DNA from: Bacteroidales bacterium
GTDB taxonomy: Bacteria > Bacteroidota > Bacteroidia > Bacteroidales > Paludibacteraceae
Reading direction: 5' to 3'
NCBI GenBank assembly: GCA_015061115.1
Contig: SUXE01000011.1
Span: 1 to 64,000 of the forward strand
Length of the DNA: 64,000 nt
Positions within the stretch are counted from its first letter, which is position 1; every line of letters begins with the position of its first letter. The translations under genes were made by a program, and so were the position numbers. The notes beneath the pieces are model-generated. The model searched no databases. It was given only the letters and a program-made list of their open reading frames with translations, and was not told the DNA's origin. Below, in pieces: positions 18,091 through 27,661 of the stretch.

Positions 18091-20706
18091 TCATTTCTTT
18101 TTCACGTAGACAGGTCGGATTGGTTCTAATGTATGCATAAATGGCTCCATTCGTGAGCAACCAGACGCTTCATTTACAAAAGATTTTGCATTACGATAAC
18201 TATAACTATCTACATATGAACTCGTCCAGATTGAATTATAATAATCGCTACCGCCTGTCGGTATGAAAATTGCATTATTGTTGATTTTGCTAGTGTACAG
18301 GATGCCGTAAGCTCCGTTTATTGTAGCTTTTGTTTTTATACAATTATTGCAGAGCTCCAAAGCATCATCAATAGTTGGCATTCTCCAGTTGCCACCGAGG
18401 ACAGACACGACAATATCATATTTTGGAGTTAAATTTTTAAGAGAATCAAGCACACCCAACTCATATAATTCATCAAACTTCTTGTCTTCCCACTGAACCT
18501 TGGAATTTGAAGATGCATCAAAATCCAAGTCACCCCAAACATATTCGGTGCCAAGGTCTTCAACAGAAGAAGCCTCTATGTTTGATGGTGCCCACATGAC
18601 TCCACTTGGCAATCCCATGTCCACTGGTTGAGAAAGATCAATCTTATTTCTAGTCAATGTCACCTTTGCTGTCAAGGTAAACGTTTTGTATTGACAAGTG
18701 ATTGTACATTCACTGACTGGAATTGGATTTATATACTGAGCTGGATAGACTATTCCATCCTTTACTGTAGCGACCATTGTGTCAGAACTTTCCCATATGG
18801 CTTCTGACGCAGGAACGTCATCTCCATTTGAACACGAGAACCCCAATGATGTCGGCTTGTCTGTTTGACTCAACTCTAAAACAGTCGTTTTAAGATATAC
18901 AGAATCTACTTTAGGTCTCTCTATTTCGTTATCTACATATATTGGACGAATCGCACAAACAGAAGTTGCGGATAGAGATGCAGTTGGTTCACACATATAC
19001 TCTCCAGGACCTCCATTTGAGCATATACACGTGCCCATCACCCTGTCTTTCTCTTTTATAGATGCATCGGACAATAGATGCCATCCGCCAGGGATAAAAA
19101 TAGCATTTCCATTACTAGTGGACTTAAAAACTACACCTCTGACCCCTCTCAACGAAGTGATACAAGGAGTTGTATTATCAAATAACTCTTGATAATCTTT
19201 AGAAGTAGGAATCTTCCAATGAGAACCAATAATTACAGTGGCAGCGTCATTATTTGGAGTCAGGACCAAATTTGAGTCCAACACATCAGCTTCGATAAAA
19301 CACTTCCATCTTTCTCTGATGTCAGTGATATTTCCACTATTGTTTTTCTTTTTATCACATTCTATCAAATCATTAAACTTATGCGGTCTTTTTTGACCTT
19401 CATAATCTGAATCAGGTTCCAAATCTCCCCAAGGATATGTGTCTCCAATTTTTTCAACAATTGTACTTCCCAAATCACATGTGGCCCATTTATTTCCACT
19501 AGGAAGCCCCAAGTCGACGTAGTTATATCCTTTATCACTGCCTGTTGACTTATAAGAAGAGACACGGACTTTTGTAGAGACAGAAAATCCATCAACTTCA
19601 CCAATTATTTCACACTCACCCTCAGCATAAGGAGTCACAACTCCAGATTTGACCGTGGCAACTTTTTTATCCGTCGTCCTCCATACAACAGTGCTATCAG
19701 GAATTGCATAGAATGGAGAACTGTTGAAATGAAGATCGACAGGAGCATCAGTGTCATACATTTCCAACTCATCATAAGCGACACGTACTGAAATTTCATC
19801 TACTTTACGATTTCTGACTGGACGAATGTATGCTTCTTCCGATGCCACTTGCCGGTCACGAAACGATAGTTCGATAGCAGTTTCCAATGGTTGAGAAAAA
19901 TAGCCAACATTGAAACCTCCTGGTACGAAACCCGATACGCCATCGGAAATCCAATAATCAAACCTACGCAAAAAGGCATCTGATTTTTCTAAGATGATGA
20001 AATTGCCATTTCTGCCCCTTATTGTGTCACCTGTCTTTTTTGTATACATCAATAATTCCTCAAACTCTTTATACGTCGGCGTTCTCCAATCTTTCCCCCA
20101 ATAAACCGAAGCAGCGTCAAATCCAGTCCGTAGAAAACCATTGTCCGTAATTACTGAATCGACATGGATTTTACCAGGAGTCTTTCCATACAGTTCTCCA
20201 TAATTAAACAATGTAGAAAATATATATTTTAGATTCGACGAAGCCCATAATGTTCCACTTGGCAGACCTAAATCGACGTATTCATGTTCTTCTGATGGTA
20301 GGATCTCAACAGTACAAGAGGCACTTTGTTTGCCATAATTACAGGTGATAACACATTGTCCAACCCCTTTGGGATAGACATGTCCATCTCTTACTGTCGC
20401 CACTGATTTATCCGAAGACGACCAATATACATCACTTTGAGACAATTCCATGCTTAGAGTACAATAGAAAAGAAGAGAAGCATATTCACAATCTTCACTT
20501 ATATAGACTTTCTCATTTGAAAGATATATGGTAGGAGCAAAAGTGATACTATCCACATTATATGAATCTAGATATTTGACACACTTACCATCCTTGAACA
20601 AAAAGATATAGTCTTTTTGGGCAAGACTCAATGAAATTCCAAATGCAAAAAAAAATGCGACAACCGCAATCACACGGTTGAATATATATTTATGTATTTT
20701 CTCCAT
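18091..20706 (-). CDS. Secreted protein with three Big2 + FISUMP-like modules
   Basis: An 871-residue exported protein with a signal peptide ending near residue 30 (VIAVVAFFFAFGISLSLAQ). A leader module follows (YIFLFKDGKCVKYLDSYNVD). Then three times a Big2/Ig-like domain (WSSSDKSVATVRDGHVYPKG; WRTTDKKVATVKSGVVTPYA; WESSDTMVATVKDGIVYPA) is followed by a FISUMP-like domain (YVDLGLPSGTLWASSN; YVDLGLPSGNKWATCD; VDMGLPSGVMWAPSN). It ends at ...RPVYVKKK with no sorting domain. Last gene of a three-gene operon, 4 nt after its neighbour. Probably a surface or envelope protein; function unknown. Confidence 0.8.
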   Translation of the reverse strand: MEKIHKYIFNRVIAVVAFFFAFGISLSLAQKDYIFLFKDGKCVKYLDSYNVDSITFAPTIYLSNEKVYISEDCEYASLLFYCTLSMELSQSDVYWSSSDKSVATVRDGHVYPKGVGQCVITCNYGKQSASCTVEILPSEEHEYVDLGLPSGTLWASSNLKYIFSTLFNYGELYGKTPGKIHVDSVITDNGFLRTGFDAASVYWGKDWRTPTYKEFEELLMYTKKTGDTIRGRNGNFIILEKSDAFLRRFDYWISDGVSGFVPGGFNVGYFSQPLETAIELSFRDRQVASEEAYIRPVRNRKVDEISVRVAYDELEMYDTDAPVDLHFNSSPFYAIPDSTVVWRTTDKKVATVKSGVVTPYAEGECEIIGEVDGFSVSTKVRVSSYKSTGSDKGYNYVDLGLPSGNKWATCDLGSTIVEKIGDTYPWGDLEPDSDYEGQKRPHKFNDLIECDKKKNNSGNITDIRERWKCFIEADVLDSNLVLTPNNDAATVIIGSHWKIPTSKDYQELFDNTTPCITSLRGVRGVVFKSTSNGNAIFIPGGWHLLSDASIKEKDRVMGTCICSNGGPGEYMCEPTASLSATSVCAIRPIYVDNEIERPKVDSVYLKTTVLELSQTDKPTSLGFSCSNGDDVPASEAIWESSDTMVATVKDGIVYPAQYINPIPVSECTITCQYKTFTLTAKVTLTRNKIDLSQPVDMGLPSGVMWAPSNIEASSVEDLGTEYVWGDLDFDASSNSKVQWEDKKFDELYELGVLDSLKNLTPKYDIVVSVLGGNWRMPTIDDALELCNNCIKTKATINGAYGILYTSKINNNAIFIPTGGSDYYNSIWTSSYVDSYSYRNAKSFVNEASGCSRMEPFMHTLEPIRPVYVKKK

Positions 20707-20710
20707 TTCC

Positions 20711-22510
20711 TTACTTATTATTAGGTTTCATTACTGGACGTATTCTGAATAACGATCCTCTTTTGCCGATTAGTACATCATTCACCTTTTCATTATAAGG
20801 ATTTCTATCCCAAGTATGTAACAAGAATGAATTTCCATTATCACAAGGAGTCGAAGACCAATATACACCAGCTTTATATATACTGCTTTCTTGAATAAGA
20901 CCAGCATTAGGTATGATAAGTTCATTGCCATTTGGCCCAATAAACCTGGCTACGTTTGTATTATTAATGGATGTATAGTCTACATCACAATTATCTAACA
21001 ACTCTACAAAGTCTGCTTTTGTAGGGACAGACCATTCGCAACCCCAATTATATTTTGCGGCATCATAAAGATGCGACAACACTGTATCTGGTGTGATTAC
21101 ATTTCTATCCATTAATTCATCTATAGATAGCCCCCACCACATATTGCCACAAGAATGATATGCAATTTCATCGCATGGAGTCACATTTCCCCATGTGAAA
21201 AAATCTCCAAACGACTCTGGTGTTGATGCACCAATATTTGTGGTTGCCCATAAAATTCCGCTTGGCAGACCGAGATCAACATATTCGTGAGTGATAATAG
21301 GAGTGGTATCTTTACTGTCTGTGACTACAACTTCACAATATGATCTTAAATCCTGATAGGAACAAGCAACTACACAATGACCTGCAGATACTGGAGTTAC
21401 TATTCCGTCTTTAACTGTTGCGACTTCATTATTTGAAGAATGCCATAACAAATCGGATTCGCCCAAATGTTCATTTGCAGGAACTAATCTCAAACTTGCT
21501 GGTGATGATCCTAAACATAGTTCTATCTTATTCTTAGAAAGGCTGATCTCTTTTACCTCTTTTTTTCTATATACAGGTCGAACCAAACAAGCATCATAGA
21601 CATTATTTCCTGGCGAACAAAGAGTTTGTATTGTCTCTGAAGCATAAAGATTTTTTTTAGCGTATGAACTTAAATAATCCACCTCAAGAATTATTTCTCC
21701 TGGTTTATAAGCCGCAGGCAAAAAAATACTATTTCCATTTGGACCTATAACAAATAGACCATTTTTCCCATTTAGTGTGTCCCATCTACTGGTACACTTT
21801 ACCAATTCATTAATTTGAGCAAAATTAGGCAATCCAAATTCTTCACCCAATTTATGCGTACAAACATCAAAGACTGGATATAAAGTATTATTATTCTGGA
21901 TTTTAGAAACATCCAGCTCTGTACCGTATTTATTGAGCCATTTGTAATTCTTAAATGTAAATTCCTTCTTTGATTCAAGTTCTCCCCATGCATAAAAATC
22001 ACCTGTCTCCTCTGGTCGTGACACTCCTAAATTACATTTAGCCCAAAGAGTTCCACTTGGCAGTCCCAAATCGACGAATTGATTTGGGTTTTCAGGAACA
22101 ATATTTACTGTCTCGATTGGCTTGACTACTTTGACAGAACAAGAGACCAGTCTTCCTTCATAAGTGCCGTTGATAACCGTTTCTCCTTCAGACTTTGGAA
22201 TGATATATCCATTTCTTATAAGTGCTACGTTCTCATCAGCAGATGTCCATTTTATATCTGAATATTCAATGACTCCTTCTGGTTCAACTTTAAGATCCAA
22301 TCTGCAAGAATCATTGACATTAAACAATGTTATATTGTCCACTGCCAACTCAACTATTGGATCCAATGTGATACTGTCAACATCAGCGAAAGGTATTTGA
22401 TAGATAACCCTTCCCTCATCATAGAAATAATAAGTCTTTTGAGCTTTAGCCATAGATGCGAATGCAAAGAAAGCCAACAAGACAGTCAATATACGTCTAT
22501 ATTTTTTCAT
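20711..22510 (-). CDS. Secreted protein with two Big2 + FISUMP-like modules
   Basis: A 599-residue exported protein with signal peptide MKKYRRILTVLLAFFAFASM ending at AKAQ. A leader module follows (TYYFYDEGRVIYQIPFADVD), then two Big2 plus FISUMP-like units (WTSADENVALIRNGYIIP then FVDLGLPSGTLWAKCN; WHSSNNEVATVKDGIVTP then YVDLGLPSGILWATTN). It is a shorter relative of the downstream 871-residue protein and appears to differ mainly by one module. Middle gene of the operon, with intergenic gaps of 2 and 4 nt. No enzyme motif is visible. Confidence 0.8.
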   Translation of the reverse strand: MKKYRRILTVLLAFFAFASMAKAQKTYYFYDEGRVIYQIPFADVDSITLDPIVELAVDNITLFNVNDSCRLDLKVEPEGVIEYSDIKWTSADENVALIRNGYIIPKSEGETVINGTYEGRLVSCSVKVVKPIETVNIVPENPNQFVDLGLPSGTLWAKCNLGVSRPEETGDFYAWGELESKKEFTFKNYKWLNKYGTELDVSKIQNNNTLYPVFDVCTHKLGEEFGLPNFAQINELVKCTSRWDTLNGKNGLFVIGPNGNSIFLPAAYKPGEIILEVDYLSSYAKKNLYASETIQTLCSPGNNVYDACLVRPVYRKKEVKEISLSKNKIELCLGSSPASLRLVPANEHLGESDLLWHSSNNEVATVKDGIVTPVSAGHCVVACSYQDLRSYCEVVVTDSKDTTPIITHEYVDLGLPSGILWATTNIGASTPESFGDFFTWGNVTPCDEIAYHSCGNMWWGLSIDELMDRNVITPDTVLSHLYDAAKYNWGCEWSVPTKADFVELLDNCDVDYTSINNTNVARFIGPNGNELIIPNAGLIQESSIYKAGVYWSSTPCDNGNSFLLHTWDRNPYNEKVNDVLIGKRGSLFRIRPVMKPNNK

Positions 22511-22512
22511 TT

Positions 22513-22983
22513 TTATCTACTCTTCTTAATAAACTTAGTATACTTACCCGCAACCGTCAAAATATAAAGTCCATCTGTCAGAGAAGTGACATCAATCTCA
22601 TTTCCTCTGTATTCCTTGACAACATATCCCTTCACATCGAGGATTTCTACTTTAACATAATCATCTACACCTGACAAGAATATTTTCTCATAAACAGGAT
22701 TCGGATAAATGGAAATGACATTGTCATACTCATTTTTCAAAGTCTCAACATCAGTAAGTGGATCATACTTATCCAAATAAAGCGTTCTCAATCTAGAAAT
22801 TTTCGTTCCATCATATAGATTCATTGTGAAATATGGAGCATTCACCTCAACGCTTCTTACATTTGATAATGAGAGCGTATCTCGGCTTCCGTCAGCGGAC
22901 AATAAAATAATATCCGTCGCCAATAAGGGAACTGACACAAATGAAAAACAGAACAACAAAAAACGTTTTAGATTCAAATTCAT
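22513..22983 (-). CDS. Small T9SS type A sorting-domain protein
   Basis: A 156-residue exported protein and the first gene of the operon. Signal peptide LKRFLLFCFSFVSVPLLA is followed by the leader-like module (DIILLSADGSRDTLSLSNVR, then SVEV). The C-terminus is a full T9SS type A sorting domain: ISIYPNPVYEKIFLSGVDDY, VEILDVKGYVV, LTDGLYILTVAGKYTKFIKK. Almost the whole mature protein is leader plus sorting domain, so it may act as a small surface partner of the two larger proteins translated after it. That pairing is inference from the operon. Confidence 0.78.
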   Translation of the reverse strand: MNLNLKRFLLFCFSFVSVPLLATDIILLSADGSRDTLSLSNVRSVEVNAPYFTMNLYDGTKISRLRTLYLDKYDPLTDVETLKNEYDNVISIYPNPVYEKIFLSGVDDYVKVEILDVKGYVVKEYRGNEIDVTSLTDGLYILTVAGKYTKFIKKSR

Positions 22984-23082
22984 ATTAAATCAAAAATTAA
23001 AAATCAATTTCAAAAATAACAAAAAGCCCCACAATGGAAGTCTACAATACTTTGTTTTAATATTATTGTAATATTCAAAGTG

Positions 23083-23681
23083 ATGAAGGAAAACAAAACA
23101 TATACAATAACTGCCATTATGGAAGGGGCATTCATGTGTGCTAACGGCTGTGAGAAAAAGGGAACCGATTACATAAACATAAGCAACAAAGTCGTTATCC
23201 CTAACACTGTGACTAAAATAGAAAGGTATGCATTTTCAAATTGCATGGCAAAAAATATCAAATTGTCCCAAAATATTACAAAAATAGAAGACGGCACATT
23301 TAATGAGGCAGGAATAAAAAAATCAAAATCCCCTATGGAGTAACAAGCATAGGGATAAGAGCGTTCAAAGCTTGTTGGAAACTGAAAAAAGTTGAGATTC
23401 CAGGAAGCGTAGAATTTATTGGGCATGAAGCATTTTATTGTTGTACAAATCTAAAGAAAGTCAACATTTCCAACGGTGTAAAAATAATTGGTGAACAAGC
23501 ATTTTCCGGTTGCAAAAAGCTTTCCAAAGTTTATATCCCCAATATTGTAACCTATATTGGAAGTTCTGCTTTCGACGAATGTGAGTATCTCGATATCATA
23601 ATTGACAACAAAGAAGGAAATGTAAAAATCTCTGAAGGGAAATTAGATGGATGTAAATCTGTAAAATATCTAAGAAAATAA
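23083..23681 (+). pseudogene. BspA-type LRR protein split by -1 frame at an A7 tract
   Basis: The zero frame (23083-23343) encodes 86 residues with LRR_5/BspA-type repeats (VVIPNTVTKIERYAFSNC, ITKIEDGTFNEAG) and stops early. The -1 frame from the A7 tract (23316-23322) continues the repeats without a break: IKIPYGVTSIGIRAFKACWK, VEIPGSVEFIGHEAFYCC, VNISNGVKIIGEQAFSGC, VYIPNIVTYIGSSAFDEC, ending at 23681. The zero-frame codons are ATA AAA AAA, so the tract is exactly a canonical A AAA AAA slippery heptamer. Joined, the product is 199 residues. No signal peptide is seen. It is either a frameshifted gene, a phase-variable tract, a sequencing error, or a product of ribosomal or polymerase slippage. 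Confidence 0.75.
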
Positions 23682-23686
23682 TAGGT

Positions 23687-23716
23687 TACGCCAAAATGTC
23701 GCATAATACGCCAAAA
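23687..23716. promoter_or_regulatory. Paired direct repeat upstream of clpB
   Basis: TACGCCAAAA occurs at 23687-23696 and again at 23707-23716, a 20-nt period (about two helical turns). It lies 61 nt before the sigma-54-like element and could be an activator binding site. Confidence 0.4.
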
Positions 23717-23776
23717 AGGACATATAAATTGGACTTTTTGTCACGTCTGCAATTATTTTCTTCTTATTTTTTATGC

Positions 23777-23792
23777 TGGCACGCATTTTGAA
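23777..23792 (+). promoter_or_regulatory. Sigma-54-like -24/-12 element before clpB
   Basis: TGGCACG, 4 nt, TTGAA matches the sigma-54 consensus TGGCACG-N4-TTGCA except for A in place of the -12 C. It lies 50 nt before the clpB start. No TAnnTTTG box was found in this gap. Tentative because of the -12 mismatch. Confidence 0.35.
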
Positions 23793-23841
23793 CATTCTCT
23801 GGTGTAACGATATTAATGTATAACTCTAAAAACTGACGATT

Positions 23842-26427
23842 ATGGATTTTAAGAATTTCACATTAAAAGCACAAGAAGTCGTTAAAGAATCTATTAAAAT
23901 AGTGCAAATCTCCGGTCAACAAGTTATCGAACCGGAACATATATTCAAGGCGGCTCTCAAAGTGAGCGATAATATTGTAAACTTCCTGATGAGTAAAACC
24001 GGAGCTAATGCTAAAAATATTGCGTTGGCTATAGATAGAATGGTGGATCAGGGACCAAAAGTCAGAGGCGGTGAACCATATTTCAGCCACATGACTAATG
24101 AAATGCTGTTGAAGGCGGAAACTTTGAGCCGTGAGGCCGGCGATGATTTCGTCACTGTGGAATATATGATCCTTGGTTTGCTAAACACTGATTGTGCTGC
24201 TGCGATTGTGTTGAAAAAATTCGGCATGACTGCTGAAGACACTGCAAAGGCAATTAAGGAATTGAGAAAAGGAAATAGTGTAAAATCAGATAGTGCGGAG
24301 GAATCATACCAGGCTCTTGAAAGATTCGCAATAAATTTGAATGAGCGTGCACGTTCAGGTAAACTTGATCCGGTGATTGGCCGTGATGAAGAGATCCGAC
24401 GTGTGCTTCAGATTCTTTCACGTCGTACTAAAAACAATCCTATCCTTATCGGTGAGCCAGGTACAGGTAAGACAGCGATAGCTGAGGGCCTTGCTCACAG
24501 AATAGTGCGTGGTGATGTACCTGAAAATCTAAAGACAAAGCAATTGTATTCATTGGATATGGGTGCTCTTGTCGCAGGTGCTAAATATAAAGGAGAGTTT
24601 GAGGAACGTTTGAAATCGGTGGTCAATGAGGTGTCGAAATCCGACGGTGAGATCATCCTGTTCATTGATGAGATCCATACTCTGGTAGGAGCAGGTAAGG
24701 GAGACGGTGCTATGGATGCCGCAAATATTTTGAAACCAGCTCTTGCCCGTGGTGAGTTGAGATCTATCGGTGCGACTACACTTGATGAATATCAGAAATA
24801 TTTCGAGCAGGATAAGGCTCTTGAACGTCGTTTCCAGAAGGTTATGGTTGAGGAACCAGACAAGGAGAGCACAATCTCTATCCTTCGTGGATTGAAAGAG
24901 AAATATGAGACTCACCACAAGGTGCGTATCAAGGATGATGCCATCATTGCCGCTGTTGAACTTTCTAGCCGATATATCACAGACCGTTTCTTGCCAGACA
25001 AGGCGATCGACCTGATAGATGAGGCTGCTTCACGTCTACGTATACAGATTGATTCTGTGCCTGAGGCTCTTGATACTTTGCAGCGTGACATCATGCAGCT
25101 TGAGATTGAGCGTGAGGCGATCAAGAGAGAGAACGATGAGAAGAAACTTGCCGCTTTGAACGCTGAAATTGCAGAGAAGAGAGATGAGTGTTCGGCAATG
25201 AAGGCTAAATGGGGAAGCGAGAAGGAACTTGTCAACCAGGTACAGGCGGAGAAGGCTAAGATTGAGGATTATAAATTCAAAGCGGAGAAGGCAGAGCGAG
25301 AGGGTGATTATGCTCTTGTGGCTGAACTTCGTTATGGTAAGATAAAAGACTCAGAGGAGGCTATCAAATCGTTGGAGAAGCAACTTGAGGACAACGGTAT
25401 GGGCCGAATGATCAAAGAGGAGGTCGACGAGGATGATATCGCATTCATCGTAAGCCGTTGGACGGGAATTCCAGTGACGAAGATGCGTCAGAGTGAACGT
25501 GAGAAACTTCTTCATTTGGAGGAAGAGTTGCACAAGAGAATTGTAGGCCAGGATGATGCGATCGCCGCTATTTCAGATGCGGTGCGTCGTTCACGTGCTG
25601 GATTGTCTGATCCAAAGAGACCTATCGGTTCATTCTTGTTCCTTGGTACAACCGGTGTCGGTAAGACGGAGTTGAGCAAGGCGTTGGCTGAGTTCTTGTT
25701 CGACGACGAGACTATGATGACACGTATTGATATGAGTGAGTATCAGGAGAAACATTCTGTCTCACGTCTAGTCGGAGCGCCTCCGGGATACGTAGGATAC
25801 GATGAGGGTGGTCAGTTGACAGAGGCTGTACGTCGTAAACCATACAGCGTAGTGTTGTTTGATGAGATTGAGAAAGCCCATCCGGACACATTCAATATCT
25901 TGCTTCAGGTGTTGGATGACGGACGATTGACTGACAACAAGGGTCGTGTCGTCGACTTCAAGAACACTATCATCATCATGACTTCTAATATGGGTTCACA
26001 CGAGATCCGTGAGAAGTTTGAGAAGATGACTCCAGAAAATAAAGAGCAGACTGTAGAATCGGCAAAGAACGCTGTAATGGATATGTTGAAGGTGACAATC
26101 CGACCAGAGTTCTTGAACCGTATCGATGAGATTGTGATGTTCACTCCACTTAACAAGGATGAGATTGGCAAGATCGTAGGATTGCATGTTGCAAAAATCA
26201 AGAAGATGCTTGCCGACGTGGATGTTGATATACAGCTTACTCAAAAAGCTATGGACTTCATCACAACTGAGGGCTACGATCCTGAGTTCGGAGCACGTCC
26301 GGTGAAGAGAGTTTTGCAGCGTTACCTACTTAATGAATTGTCAAAGAAATTGTTGGCAGGTAGCGTAAACAAGGAGAAACCTATCATCGTTGACGCAAAC
26401 GACGAAGGCTTGGTATTTGAAAATTAA
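23842..26427 (+). CDS. clpB: ATP-dependent disaggregase ClpB
   Basis: An 861-residue Hsp100 chaperone that works with DnaK to rescue aggregated proteins. It has the N-terminal Clp_N repeat domain (about 1-145), AAA+ domain 1 with Walker A GEPGTGKT at 204-211, the coiled-coil middle domain typical of ClpB rather than ClpC (about 400-530, charged KREN/KAEKAEREG heptads), and AAA+ domain 2 with Walker A GTTGVGKT near 600-607. A ClpB C-terminal domain completes it. Length is standard. Single-gene transcript with its own terminator; upstream elements are listed separately. Confidence 0.97.
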   Translation: MDFKNFTLKAQEVVKESIKIVQISGQQVIEPEHIFKAALKVSDNIVNFLMSKTGANAKNIALAIDRMVDQGPKVRGGEPYFSHMTNEMLLKAETLSREAGDDFVTVEYMILGLLNTDCAAAIVLKKFGMTAEDTAKAIKELRKGNSVKSDSAEESYQALERFAINLNERARSGKLDPVIGRDEEIRRVLQILSRRTKNNPILIGEPGTGKTAIAEGLAHRIVRGDVPENLKTKQLYSLDMGALVAGAKYKGEFEERLKSVVNEVSKSDGEIILFIDEIHTLVGAGKGDGAMDAANILKPALARGELRSIGATTLDEYQKYFEQDKALERRFQKVMVEEPDKESTISILRGLKEKYETHHKVRIKDDAIIAAVELSSRYITDRFLPDKAIDLIDEAASRLRIQIDSVPEALDTLQRDIMQLEIEREAIKRENDEKKLAALNAEIAEKRDECSAMKAKWGSEKELVNQVQAEKAKIEDYKFKAEKAEREGDYALVAELRYGKIKDSEEAIKSLEKQLEDNGMGRMIKEEVDEDDIAFIVSRWTGIPVTKMRQSEREKLLHLEEELHKRIVGQDDAIAAISDAVRRSRAGLSDPKRPIGSFLFLGTTGVGKTELSKALAEFLFDDETMMTRIDMSEYQEKHSVSRLVGAPPGYVGYDEGGQLTEAVRRKPYSVVLFDEIEKAHPDTFNILLQVLDDGRLTDNKGRVVDFKNTIIIMTSNMGSHEIREKFEKMTPENKEQTVESAKNAVMDMLKVTIRPEFLNRIDEIVMFTPLNKDEIGKIVGLHVAKIKKMLADVDVDIQLTQKAMDFITTEGYDPEFGARPVKRVLQRYLLNELSKKLLAGSVNKEKPIIVDANDEGLVFEN

Positions 26428-26496
26428 TGATCGACGAAGACGCGTGGATTAAAACAACGTTATTCGCCATCAAAACAATTGGTATTTAAGGTTGAG

Positions 26497-26531
26497 AAGG
26501 CTGGATCCAGTGGTTGGATTCAGCCTTTTTT
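26497..26531 (+). terminator. clpB intrinsic terminator
   Basis: AAGGCTGGATCCA / TTGGATTCAGCCTT hairpin with a T6 tail, 70 nt after the clpB stop. Confidence 0.9.
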
Positions 26532-26634
26532 GTTGGGAACAATTCAAATTGTCCATCAAACAGACACTATTTTGCAATAAATTCAATGTCTTTTCACGTC
26601 GAAACATATCAAATATCAATCTTTCAGGGTAAGA

Positions 26635-26665
26635 TTTGGTTGCAAATGTTTTTATCGTAACTTTG
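26635..26665 (+). promoter_or_regulatory. Promoter of the YitT-family gene
   Basis: TTTG (26635-26638), 19-nt spacer, TAACTTTG (26658-26665): exact consensus, 20 nt before the start codon. Confidence 0.85.
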
Positions 26666-26685
26666 TATACCTTTATTTAATAAGC

Positions 26686-27555
26686 ATGGAAACAAAAATA
26701 TTCGATTTGAAGAAGGATTCAAAAAGGATTCTTTTCATCATTATAGCTGCCCTTCTAATGGCGGTAAACATCAAGACATTTGTGCAGGCAGGCAATCTTC
26801 TGCCTGGCGGAGCTACTGGTCTGACTCTCCTTATACAACGTATATTCAAACTTTTTTTTGATCTGGACATACCTTATTCTCCGATCAACATCCTGCTGAA
26901 TGCCGTCCCTGCATTTATCGGATTCAAGTTTATCGGAAAGAAGTTCACAATATACTCATGTCTGATGATCCTGCTTGTCGGCTTATTCGCAGATATGATA
27001 CCAGCTTATACAATAACGGATGATGTTTTGCTTGTCTCAATCTTCGGTGGTATCATCAATGGTGTTGCCATCAGTATTTGTCTGTCGGTCGAGTCGACGT
27101 CGGGTGGTACAGATTTCATTGCCATCTACATGTCTGAAAAGAAACATGTGGATTCTTGGAATTTTGTGCTTGGCATCAACGCTGTCATCCTTTCTGTCGC
27201 TGGACTTCTCTTCGGATGGGATAAGGCTCTCTATTCCATCATTTTCCAATATGCGTCTACTCAGATGATACACATACTTTTTCAGCATTATCAGAAAGAG
27301 ACATTGCTTATTGTCACTAAACAGCCTGAACTAGTGTGTGGAATTATCGATTCTATGTGCCATCATGGAGCCACGATTATCAAAGCGGAAGGATCACATG
27401 AACATAAAGAGACTTCCATTGTATACTCTGTAGTCGGTAAAGATCAATATATTTCCATTGTCAGAGCCATAAAGAGAGAGGAACCCAATGCTTTTATCAA
27501 TACAATAGATACGGAAAGCCTTACAGGTAGATTCTTTCAAAAGAAGACGGAATGA
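26686..27555 (+). CDS. YitT-family membrane protein (DUF161 + DUF2179)
   Basis: A 289-residue inner-membrane protein. Five to six membrane segments are visible (ILFIIIAALLMAVNIKTFVQ; INILLNAVPAFIGFKFIG; YSCLMILLVGLFADMIPAY; LLVSIFGGIINGVAISICLS; FVLGINAVILSVAGLLFGW). Family hallmarks are LLPGGATGLTLLI and ESTSGGTDFIAIYMS. A cytoplasmic DUF2179 domain follows from about residue 205 (LLIVTKQPELVCGIIDSMCH). The physiological role of the family is not established. It has its own promoter and a bidirectional terminator. Confidence 0.88.
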   Translation: METKIFDLKKDSKRILFIIIAALLMAVNIKTFVQAGNLLPGGATGLTLLIQRIFKLFFDLDIPYSPINILLNAVPAFIGFKFIGKKFTIYSCLMILLVGLFADMIPAYTITDDVLLVSIFGGIINGVAISICLSVESTSGGTDFIAIYMSEKKHVDSWNFVLGINAVILSVAGLLFGWDKALYSIIFQYASTQMIHILFQHYQKETLLIVTKQPELVCGIIDSMCHHGATIIKAEGSHEHKETSIVYSVVGKDQYISIVRAIKREEPNAFINTIDTESLTGRFFQKKTE

Positions 27556-27612
27556 TGATATTCTAATCCATTGTACATATCTACTGCAATTTATAGGATT
27601 TAATATACAAAA

Positions 27613-27636
27613 AGGGGCACTCATTAGAGTGCCCCT
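27613..27636. terminator. Bidirectional terminator
   Basis: AGGGGCACTC / GAGTGCCCCT with a 4-nt loop ATTA, between the convergent YitT gene and the lipoprotein gene. Flanks are A-rich on the left and moderately AT-rich on the right. Confidence 0.8.
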
Positions 27637-27661
27637 AATTAAAATTGACTATGTTCAAGCA

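Noticed and set aside
22984-23082. TATTTTTG box (minus strand, 23018-23011) for the Big2/FISUMP operon
   Set aside because: No TTTG or TTG occurs at the usual spacing, so it was not called a promoter.
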